Origin: Acidobacteriota bacterium
Lineage (GTDB): Bacteria > Acidobacteriota > Terriglobia > Terriglobales > Acidobacteriaceae
Assembly: GCA_021851465.1 (NCBI GenBank)
Contig: JAJZDL010000140.1
Location: 1 to 7,566, forward strand
DNA: 7,566 nucleotides
Reading direction: 5' to 3'
The notes below the pieces were generated by a model. That model was not told where the DNA came from, searched no databases, and was given only the letters and a program-made list of their open reading frames with translations. The translations under genes were made by a program, and so were the position numbers. Shown piece after piece: positions 1-5,349 of this stretch; within the stretch, counting starts at the first letter, position 1; every line of letters begins with the position of its first letter.

Positions 1-168
1 CTCGACTGCGAAAGCTAAGTCGGGCATTCTTATGGATGTCCATTCGTTCCCTCCGAAGGTTCTGATTGCTCGTCACAACCAGCTTCTCCGGTTCAGTTCG
101 AATGGACAACCTCTTGAAAGATCACAGCCACCCGCCTACCTGACCGCTGCTACATATTCGTATTCTCC

Positions 169-173
169 GGAGG
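169..173 (+). promoter_or_regulatory. Ribosome binding site that decides the start of the 209-aa gene
   Basis: GGAGG sits 5 nt before the ATG at 179. This supports the shorter 209-aa product over the 258-aa reading from 32, whose extra 49 residues are neither hydrophobic nor domain-like. Confidence 0.7.
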
Positions 174-178
174 TTCAA

Positions 179-808
179 ATGGATAACACGTTGTTGGTCG
201 CATGTGTCGGTGCGGCTGCGGCAAGTATCGGGGTAACTCTAGCTAAGGACACAAAAGTTTCTGAGTTCAGACAGGCATGGATTGACTCGCTGAGAGAAGA
301 CGTAGCGAAGTTCATCTCCATCGCAACACGAGCATTTGAGGAGAGCCACGGGCTGGTTCCCCACAAGCCCGAAGACAAGCTCGAAGACCTCGCTTCGATG
401 ATGATGCGGCTCAATACGGTGATGTATCGGATTATTTTGCGTCTCGACCTGAAAAACCAAGAAAAGAAGCCTGGCCACGGAGCACTGATACTAGCTCTCT
501 CTGAAGTACAGAATCTGATTGAGCTAAAGACAGCAACAAGGGCCGCGTTTCACACCGCTACGGATAAAATATGGATGACAACCGCTGATTTGCTGGATAC
601 TGCGTGGAAACATGTGAAGCGGGGCGAATCTAATTACCGGCGTGTTTTGAAGGGTTCCTGTGCAATCCTCGTGGTTTGCGCCGTTGCCAATGCTGGGCAG
701 CTAATCTATCAATTGTGGCACCCTGACAATCCAGTAACCCACGTCGTCATCGACCAAGCCGTTCCGGCACCACTTGCGCCGATTCAGCCACCGACAATAA
801 AGCACTGA
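179..808 (+). CDS. Hypothetical two-helix membrane protein (209 aa)
   Basis: I do not recognise a named family with certainty. Residues 2-22 form a hydrophobic Ala/Gly-rich helix. They are followed by a charged segment containing SEFRQAWIDSLREDV (about 28-42), a type of motif I recall from uncharacterised bacterial membrane proteins. A long, probably helical soluble region runs to about 155, a second hydrophobic segment lies at about 157-178, and the tail is rich in Pro. The soluble core between two membrane anchors suggests a membrane-bound helical protein; no catalytic motif is visible. The ATG at 179 is chosen because GGAGG (169-173) lies 5 nt upstream. The frame stays open to the left edge, so an ATG at 32 is possible, but it has no such site. 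Codon use is more AT-rich than in rimO or the GH57 gene, which suggests later acquisition. It is convergent with rimO. Expression as a protein is likely; function is unknown. Confidence 0.75.
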   Translation: MDNTLLVACVGAAAASIGVTLAKDTKVSEFRQAWIDSLREDVAKFISIATRAFEESHGLVPHKPEDKLEDLASMMMRLNTVMYRIILRLDLKNQEKKPGHGALILALSEVQNLIELKTATRAAFHTATDKIWMTTADLLDTAWKHVKRGESNYRRVLKGSCAILVVCAVANAGQLIYQLWHPDNPVTHVVIDQAVPAPLAPIQPPTIKH

Positions 809-823
809 TGCTGCTGCAATGCC

Positions 824-861
824 GGGTGCCCCACATCTCGCCTCTGAGATGTGGGGCACCC
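824..861. terminator. Perfect 16-bp hairpin between convergent genes; bidirectional terminator or interspersed palindrome
   Basis: The arm GGGTGCCCCACATCTC (824-839) is exactly complementary to GAGATGTGGGGCACCC (846-861), with the 6-nt loop 840-845. It lies 15 nt after the stop of the 209-aa gene and 62 nt beyond the rimO stop on the other strand, so it could end transcription from both sides. There is no T-tract after either arm, so it is not a standard intrinsic terminator. GGGTGCCCCA-type palindromes are, as far as I recall, scattered through Acidobacteria genomes. A repeat-family copy is therefore an equal possibility. Confidence 0.6.
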
Positions 862-876
862 GCCTACTCACCGACT

Positions 877-890
877 TGAGCACAGCGAAG
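877..890. repeat. Second copy of the TGAGC(A/G)CAGCGAAG motif
   Basis: TGAGCACAGCGAAG differs by one base from 5142-5155. It lies 15 nt beyond the perfect hairpin at 824-861, between convergent genes. The copy is short, so a chance match cannot be excluded. Confidence 0.35.
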
Positions 891-923
891 TGTGTTGACA
901 AAATATTTGAAACGTAGGACGCC

Positions 924-2519
924 CTACTCGATGATCTTTGCCACCACGTCGTACTCGTGCGACTCGGTGATCTGAGCGCGGTAGAACGTGCCGGGGACGA
1001 GCGTCTCGTGCGGGCCGAAGTCGTTGATGAGCACCTTGCCGTCGATCTCCGGCGCGTGCAGCGCAGTGCGGCCCTGCCACAGCAGTTCCGTCTCGTCGCT
1101 CTCGCCCTCCACCAGCACGTCCACTTCCCTGCCCACCCACGCGGCCTTCGCCTTTGCGCTGATCTTCTGTTGCAGCTTCATGAGCCTGCGCCGCCGCGCC
1201 TCGATCGTCCGCTTCGGCACCTTCAACTCCGCATCCAGCGTGAACGCCGCTGCGCCCTCCTCGTCCGAGTAGCAAAAGACGCCGAGCCAATCGATCTTCG
1301 CCGCGGCAACAAACGCCTCGAGCCGCGCGAAGTCCTCCGCCGTCTCGCCGGGGAACCCGACGATAAACGTACTGCGCAGCACAATCCCCGGCACCGTCGC
1401 GCGCGCCTTCTCGATCAACCGCAGAAAGACCTCCGGCGTCCCGCCGCGCTTCATCCGCTTCAACACGCTCGGCGATGCGTGCTGTAGAGGCACGTCCAGA
1501 TACTTCGCAATCGTCTCGTGCCGCGCCATCGTCTCCAGCAGCCGCGTCGTCACCTTGTTGGGATACGCATACAGAAACCGCAGCCACTTCAAACCCGGCA
1601 GCACGGCCAGCGCGTCCAACAGCGTCGCCAGCCCATCCTTCAGGCCCAGGTCTTCGCCGTAGCAGGTCGTGTCCTGCCCAATCAGCGTGATCTCGCGCAC
1701 GCCCTGCGCAATCAGCCGCTCCGCCTCGGCGGCGATCGACTCCAGCCGCCGCGAGCGGAACTTGCCGCGCAGTTGCGGGATGATGCAGAAGCTGCACGGA
1801 TGGTCGCATCCCTCCGCGATCTTGATGTACGCCGAAGCCCTCGGTGTCGTCAGAATGCGCGGCGTCTCGTCGCTGTACAGATACTCCGGCAACGCCGCCG
1901 TTGCGCCATCCCAGTGCTCGCGCGAAAACCTGCCATGGCGTTCGCGAAGGTCTCCCTCGGTCCGCGAAGGTCTTGCGCCGACGACACTCTCAAGCTGCGC
2001 CCCAACCTCCGTCGGGTGCGAGTGCTGATGCACGGCACTTGCTGCGCGGCCCACCAAAATGTTGAACGGCGAATCGCGCTGCGCAGCCTGCACCTGCGAC
2101 GAAAGCCCAGCAGCCTCCAGAATCGCCTCCAACTCGCCCGTGCCGACCACCGCATCGACCTCGGGAATGTTCCTGCGAATCTCGTCGCGGTAGCGCTCCA
2201 CCAGGCATCCCGCCACGATCAGCCGACGCGCCTTGCCGCCGTTTGCCACCTTGTGCCGGGCCATCTCCAGGATCGCGTTCACCGACTCCTGCTTGGCCGA
2301 GTCGATGAAGCTGCATGTATTGACGACCAGAATCTCCGCGTCTTCGGCCCGCGCTGTCAACTCGCCACCAGCGCGGTCCAGCAGACCCATCATCACCTCG
2401 GAGTCCACCAGGTTCTTCGCGCAGCCCAGGGAGACGAAGCCGACCCTCGGCCGCGCGGCGCGCGACAGCGCAGAGTCAGTCAAGGATGCAATGGGCGGGT
2501 CGAAGACGGAGGAAGCCAC
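924..2519 (-). CDS. rimO: Ribosomal protein S12 methylthiotransferase RimO (531 aa)
   Basis: This radical SAM enzyme adds a beta-methylthio group to the conserved aspartate of ribosomal protein S12 (Asp88/89) in the cytoplasm. It uses one cluster to cleave SAM and an auxiliary [4Fe-4S] cluster. The N-terminal UPF0004 domain (about 24-136) carries the three auxiliary-cluster cysteines C33 (VSLGCAKNLVDSE), C69 (VNTCSFIDSA) and C105 (AGCLVERY). The radical SAM motif is C238-x3-C242-x2-C245 in AEGCDHPCSFCIIPQLRG. LDVPLQHAS and VGFPGET follow, and a C-terminal TRAM domain (about 464-530) ends the protein. VSLGCAKNLVDSE and the YLYSDETPRILTTP stretch point to RimO rather than MiaB. Length is about 90 aa above the usual 440, mostly from an insert at about 137-212. 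The start is GTG at 2519: an in-frame stop lies just upstream, and GGGAG is only 1 nt away, so the exact start is uncertain. It is the last gene of a probable three-gene minus-strand cluster. Confidence 0.95.
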   Translation of the reverse strand: MASSVFDPPIASLTDSALSRAARPRVGFVSLGCAKNLVDSEVMMGLLDRAGGELTARAEDAEILVVNTCSFIDSAKQESVNAILEMARHKVANGGKARRLIVAGCLVERYRDEIRRNIPEVDAVVGTGELEAILEAAGLSSQVQAAQRDSPFNILVGRAASAVHQHSHPTEVGAQLESVVGARPSRTEGDLRERHGRFSREHWDGATAALPEYLYSDETPRILTTPRASAYIKIAEGCDHPCSFCIIPQLRGKFRSRRLESIAAEAERLIAQGVREITLIGQDTTCYGEDLGLKDGLATLLDALAVLPGLKWLRFLYAYPNKVTTRLLETMARHETIAKYLDVPLQHASPSVLKRMKRGGTPEVFLRLIEKARATVPGIVLRSTFIVGFPGETAEDFARLEAFVAAAKIDWLGVFCYSDEEGAAAFTLDAELKVPKRTIEARRRRLMKLQQKISAKAKAAWVGREVDVLVEGESDETELLWQGRTALHAPEIDGKVLINDFGPHETLVPGTFYRAQITESHEYDVVAKIIE

Positions 2520-2561
2520 ACTCCCATCTTAGCAGCGGCCCGCGCTCCGCCTCGCGAGCGA

Positions 2562-3125
2562 TCACTCCCCGGAGCGCGTTCCCGCAGCCGCCGACTTGAT
2601 TCTGGCCAGCAATCCTTCGGCCAACAGCTTCGCCTGGCCCGCCATTGCGGCGATCTTCTGCGCAGGCACACGAATGCCGCTCCCAATCGTCTCGACCATC
2701 TCCACCGTCGCCGTCAGCGCCGCGGTCATCATCCCATCCACCCGCGCCACCTGCCGCTGGGTGCGCAGGTTGGCGTCGGCCAGCGTCCGGTCGAAGTGCT
2801 GCGCCGTGCCGCGCACCAGGTCGCTGGTCTCTACCAGGTTGTCCGCAATGGCCTTTACCTTGGGCGCGTTCTCGCGCAGCAAGGTCTCCGCGGACTGACT
2901 GAGGGCGGTCGCCGAATCGAGCAGAGGCAGCGCCTTCTGCTTCATCTCATCCACCGTCTCCACCAGGCCACGGATCGCCTTCACGGACCGGGCCGCGAGG
3001 ACGACCAGGGCAATCGCCAGCACCACCATCGTCAGCGCGACAACGGCCAAAAAGCACGCCAGAATCCTGCCATTCAGCGTCGAGAAAGCATCCGTCGCCT
3101 GAAACCACATCGCAAGCATTGCCAT
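2562..3125 (-). CDS. DUF948-like membrane protein with helical cytoplasmic or periplasmic tail (187 aa)
   Basis: There is one strong membrane helix at about 20-45. A long Ala/Leu/Glu-rich region follows (about 50-180) with heptad-like spacing and no Pro-rich breaks, consistent with coiled coil. The pattern of one N-terminal helix, then LVETVDEMKQKALPLLDSA and NLVETSDLVRGTAQHFD segments, resembles DUF948 (YtxG) proteins; family assignment is by eye. No enzymatic motif is seen. The ATG at 3125 is preferred because AAGGGG lies close upstream (GGAAGGGGACGA before the ATG). The frame can be extended to 3212, but that adds an Arg/Gly-rich stretch translated through a hairpin. The gene follows the YtxH gene by 96 nt and precedes rimO by 42 nt on the same strand. 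In Bacillus subtilis, ytxG and ytxH are neighbours in a general-stress operon; a similar envelope-stress role here is inference. Confidence 0.8.
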   Translation of the reverse strand: MAMLAMWFQATDAFSTLNGRILACFLAVVALTMVVLAIALVVLAARSVKAIRGLVETVDEMKQKALPLLDSATALSQSAETLLRENAPKVKAIADNLVETSDLVRGTAQHFDRTLADANLRTQRQVARVDGMMTAALTATVEMVETIGSGIRVPAQKIAAMAGQAKLLAEGLLARIKSAAAGTRSGE

Positions 3126-3173
3126 TCGTCCCCTTCCTTGCGCAAACCCGCGGCCCTGCCGCCAGCACTCCGG

Positions 3174-3199
3174 TCCCCTGCGGCGACCGCCGCAGGGGA
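3174..3199 (-). terminator. Intergenic hairpin between the ytxH-like and DUF948-like genes (attenuator or mRNA processing site)
   Basis: An 11-bp perfect GC-rich stem (TCCCCTGCGGC, 3174-3184, paired with 3189-3199) closes a 4-nt loop. It lies in the 96-nt gap inside the minus-strand cluster. No T-run follows in the direction of transcription, so complete termination is doubtful. It could lower expression of downstream genes or protect the upstream mRNA end. Confidence 0.5.
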
Positions 3200-3221
3200 G
3201 GCCGCCGCGCAATCGAATACG

Positions 3222-3611
3222 TTACACAGGTTTCTCGACCGTTGTGTTGACGTAGGCATCCTTCGCCGCCTCGACCGCTGCGCCCGCCTTGGCCTGCTGC
3301 TCGTTGATCAGCCCCTTGCCTTTTTCGACGTACTGCGCCCACTGGGTGCGGCCCTTGTCGTAGTACTCGCGGCCCTTGTCCATCGACTCCTTGGCCTGGC
3401 GCCTGCCCTCCTCGACCAGCTCCGCCGCCTTCTGTCTGCCCTGCTCGACCAGGTCGGCAGCCTTGTCCTTGGCCTCGCGCGCGCCGTTCAAAAGGTCCTC
3501 GCGGGTCTCTTTGCCGGCCTTCGGCGCATACAAAACACCGATGACGGCACCGATCCCCAGCCCTGCCAGAAACAATCCCAACCCACTCACTCCACATTCT
3601 CTGTCTGCCAT
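3222..3611 (-). CDS. YtxH-domain protein, small membrane-anchored helical protein (129 aa)
   Basis: The N-terminal hydrophobic, Gly-rich helix at about 9-28 runs directly into YAPKAGKETREDL (28-40), the hallmark of YtxH-type proteins (a membrane helix, then APxxGxETR). The remainder is a Lys/Glu/Ala-rich amphipathic helix region, with repeated GR and KG turns such as EQGRQKAAELVEEGRRQAK, to the C-terminus. No catalytic residues are expected. Family members are linked to general and envelope stress in Bacillus, but their molecular role is not settled. The ATG at 3611 has AGGAG about 7 nt upstream (AGAGGAGAAGACG). It is the first gene of the minus cluster and is divergent from the BON lipoprotein gene across a 338-nt region. 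Confidence 0.88.
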   Translation of the reverse strand: MADRECGVSGLGLFLAGLGIGAVIGVLYAPKAGKETREDLLNGAREAKDKAADLVEQGRQKAAELVEEGRRQAKESMDKGREYYDKGRTQWAQYVEKGKGLINEQQAKAGAAVEAAKDAYVNTTVEKPV

Positions 3612-3949
3612 CGTCTTCTCCTCTTAGCACTTAAATAAGGCGGTTGTCCGTCTTCGGTCGAATCTTCCCGAATCTCCGGCCTCCATGTCTGTTGTGCTGC
3701 TACCGTGGACGGTAGATGCTCGTCGTCCATCTTCCTCTTGGATGCTTACAATACTACCTCCAGATGCGTTTTTCGGCTCCGGGGATCAAAATGCAGCAGT
3801 TTCACTCTTTTCGCAAAATCACGAGGAACGCCCAGCGGTTCAGACGGTGCCCCCCCAAAAAGAGAGCAGTTGCATTTTTCCCTCTACGCCAATTCAATAG
3901 GATGCGACTAATATAGGCAACGACACACAAAGAGGGAGGCTAGGAAACC
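3612..3949. promoter_or_regulatory. Divergent control region between the ytxH-like and BON lipoprotein genes
   Basis: The 338 nt separate two divergently read genes and should hold both promoters. Overlapping open frames across 3685-3916 exist in all three plus frames, but none has a good ribosome site or a recognisable product. A 6-bp inverted repeat (CTACCG 3700-3705, CGGTAG 3710-3715) could be an operator. A C7A5 run lies at 3850-3861. Possible -10-like boxes are TAATAT (3909-3914) for the plus gene and TTATTT on the minus strand near 3630-3640. Neither has a convincing -35 box at the proper distance, so no promoter is called precisely. Confidence 0.45.
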
Positions 3950-5083
3950 ATGAACACCCACGGAGTTTTTTCTGTTGTACGCACCGCTGTCGTCTCGCTC
4001 TCGCTCGCAGTGCTGCTTGCGGGCTGCAAGAGCAAGCCCTCAACCGCCAATGATGCCAGCCTGAATGTACAGGTGCAGTCCCAGCTCTCAGCAGACCAAA
4101 ATCTTAGCGGACAGCCGATCCAGGCATCGGTGGCTGCCGGTGTCGTAACCCTCAACGGCAGCGTTGCCAGCGATACGGCGCGCTCCATCGCCATCGGGGA
4201 TGTCTCCCAGATCGCAGGCGTCAAGAAGGTGGTCGATAACCTCGTGGTACAGGCCACACCCGCTGCCGTGACGCCGCCCGCCGTCGCCCCGCCACCGCCC
4301 GCCGCCGTCGCAGTTGCGCCAACCCCAGCGCACGCGCCCGCCGCTAAGGCCGGCAAACCTGCGCCTGCGGTCGTTGCCGCGCCTCCGCCACCGCCTGCCT
4401 CTGCATCGGGGCCCGTGCCCGCGCCCATTGTGCGCAGCGTGCCCGCACCCATGCCAGCGCCTGCGCCGGCGGTCGCCAGGACCGTGCCGCCACCGCCGCC
4501 GCCCGCGCCGGTCGTACACAACATCACCCTGGCCGCCGGCACCGCAATTCCGGTGCGCATCACGCAGACGCTGGACAGCGCCACCACGCAGACCGGCGAT
4601 AAGTTCACCGGCGAGATCGCATCCGACGTCTTCGTCGACGGAATGGTCGTTCTGGCCCATGGAACGCCCGTCACCGGGCATGTGGACGCGGTGCAGGACG
4701 CAGCGCACTTCAAGGGCGACTCCCTGCTCACCCTCTCGCTCTCCGCCATCGACCGCAATGGCAAGCACATTGAGGTCTCCACCGATTCCTATACCAAGCA
4801 AGGCACGGGACGCGGCAAAAATACCGCTGAGAAGGTTGGCGGCGGCGCTGTCCTGGGTGCTCTTCTCGGCGGCATCTTCGGCGGCGGAAAGGGCGCGGCC
4901 ATCGGAGCGGCGGCGGGAGGAGGACTCGGTGCCGGTGCGCAGGCGGTCACTCGCGGCCAGCAGGTGCAGATTCCGTCGGAGACGATCGTCCGCTTCAATC
5001 TCACCGCGCCCATTGTGGTCAGCGTGACCGCGCCCGCGAGCGGCAACTCCAGCACATCGTTGGGGCATCATACGAACCAGTAA
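3950..5083 (+). CDS. BON-domain lipoprotein with Pro/Ala linker and glycine-zipper segment (377 aa)
   Basis: This is probably an outer-envelope lipoprotein. A signal sequence with hydrophobic core (about 10-24) ends in the lipobox L23-A24-G25-C26. Residues about 36-101 match a BON domain (LNVQVQSQLSADQNL, VVTLNGSVASD, IAGVKKVVDNLVV), the fold of OsmY-type proteins thought to bind membranes or surfaces. A low-complexity Pro/Ala/Val linker follows (about 102-188), with runs of 4, 5 and 6 prolines. Residues about 190-285 (NITLAAGTAIPVRITQTLDS, VVLAHGTPVTGHVDAV) look like a beta-rich domain. A Gly/Ala glycine-zipper stretch lies at about 297-332 before a final strand-like segment. The ATG has GGGAGG (3934-3939) 10 nt upstream. 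A structural or envelope-stability role is inferred. The linker could span peptidoglycan or the periplasm; I see no enzyme motif. Confidence 0.87.
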   Translation: MNTHGVFSVVRTAVVSLSLAVLLAGCKSKPSTANDASLNVQVQSQLSADQNLSGQPIQASVAAGVVTLNGSVASDTARSIAIGDVSQIAGVKKVVDNLVVQATPAAVTPPAVAPPPPAAVAVAPTPAHAPAAKAGKPAPAVVAAPPPPPASASGPVPAPIVRSVPAPMPAPAPAVARTVPPPPPPAPVVHNITLAAGTAIPVRITQTLDSATTQTGDKFTGEIASDVFVDGMVVLAHGTPVTGHVDAVQDAAHFKGDSLLTLSLSAIDRNGKHIEVSTDSYTKQGTGRGKNTAEKVGGGAVLGALLGGIFGGGKGAAIGAAAGGGLGAGAQAVTRGQQVQIPSETIVRFNLTAPIVVSVTAPASGNSSTSLGHHTNQ

Positions 5084-5102
5084 ATCGGGTGGCCGCTCCA
5101 TG

Positions 5103-5138
5103 CGCAATCCGTCGGCACGCACCGATGATGGATTGGCG
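5103..5138 (+). terminator. Imperfect hairpin after the BON lipoprotein gene
   Basis: AATCC (5106-5110) pairs with GGATT (5130-5134). CGC (5103-5105) pairs with GCG (5136-5138) across a bulged G, and TCGG (5112-5115) pairs with CCGA (5122-5125). It sits 20 nt past the stop codon. The missing U-tract and the internal loop make it a weak candidate. Confidence 0.35.
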
Positions 5139-5159
5139 TTCTGAGCGCAGCGAAGAATC
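5139..5159. repeat. Interspersed-repeat-like motif (TTCTGAGCGCAGCGAAGAA core)
   Basis: The stretch is a partial palindrome (TTCT at one end, AGAA at the other). Its core TGAGCGCAGCGAAG (5142-5155) matches 877-890 at 13 of 14 positions. I recall TTCTGAGCG(A/C)AGCGAAGAATC-type repeats as common between genes in Acidobacteria; that is memory, not a search. Both copies here lie outside genes and after a hairpin. Confidence 0.45.
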
Positions 5160-5339
5160 ACCGCGGCTTTTCATGCAGCGGCACGGTGCAGGATCGCTGA
5201 AGATGTTCTAACCGAAACTTCGGGAATTCGTCCTTCTCAGTGCGTCCGCTGTTCGGTCGAGGCCGGGTCTCGATATTGTTCCAGGTGTCCCTGGGTTCTT
5301 TCAGCATAGCTGTTTCAACTGCGTCCTTCTTCGTATTTC

Positions 5340-5344
5340 GAGGT
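5340..5344 (+). promoter_or_regulatory. Ribosome binding site favouring the GTG start of the GH57 gene
   Basis: GAGGT lies 5 nt before the GTG at 5350 and 11 nt before the in-frame ATG at 5356. The spacing favours GTG, although initiation at ATG would change the product by only two residues. Confidence 0.5.
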
Positions 5345-5349
5345 AACTT

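Larger units (their letters stand above)
5084..5349. other. Non-coding spacer with possible 3' hairpin and 5' leader of the GH57 gene
   Basis: No credible gene is seen in these 266 nt. An imperfect stem-loop (5103-5110 with 5130-5138, inner pairs 5112-5115 with 5122-5125) follows the lipoprotein stop by about 20 nt and may end its transcript; it has no T-run. A repeat-like motif lies at 5139-5159. The right half should carry the promoter and leader of the GH57 gene, but no consensus promoter stands out. Confidence 0.5.

Noticed and set aside
32..178. N-terminal extension of the first gene from the ATG at 32
   Set aside because: The extra 49 residues show no domain or signal sequence, and the GGAGG before the ATG at 179 gives a clear start.
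895..900. TTGACA, a perfect -35-like box on the plus strand
   Set aside because: No -10 box lies 16-18 nt downstream, and it would drive transcription antisense to rimO from its 3' end.
1943..1973. Repeated CGCGAAGGTCT, 20 nt apart, inside rimO, considered as a CRISPR or regulatory repeat
   Set aside because: Only two 11-nt units are present, within a coding insert; there is no array. It is kept only as a note on how the insert may have grown.
3126..3212. N-terminal extension of the DUF948-like protein to an ATG at 3212
   Set aside because: It would translate the intergenic hairpin into an Arg/Gly-rich stretch; the ATG at 3125 has a better ribosome site and places the membrane helix normally.
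1518..3638. A 706-codon plus-strand open frame antisense to rimO and the two genes upstream of it
   Set aside because: The product is very rich in Arg, His, Leu and Gln without domains, and it runs across three well-supported minus-strand genes. It is explained by GC-rich codon structure leaving few stops on the opposite strand.
3685..3916. Three overlapping plus-strand open frames of about 66-71 codons in the divergent region
   Set aside because: All three frames are open by chance over the same stretch, without a ribosome site or recognisable product; the region should hold promoters.
4088..5161. A 357-codon minus-strand frame opposite the BON lipoprotein gene
   Set aside because: Gly/Arg low-complexity product mirroring the Pro/Ala linker; the plus-strand gene has a lipobox, a BON domain and a ribosome site.
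5281..5294. Short stem CCAGG/CCTGG before the GH57 gene considered as a riboswitch or terminator
   Set aside because: Five base pairs with a 4-nt loop is within chance expectation, and no larger conserved leader structure is visible.
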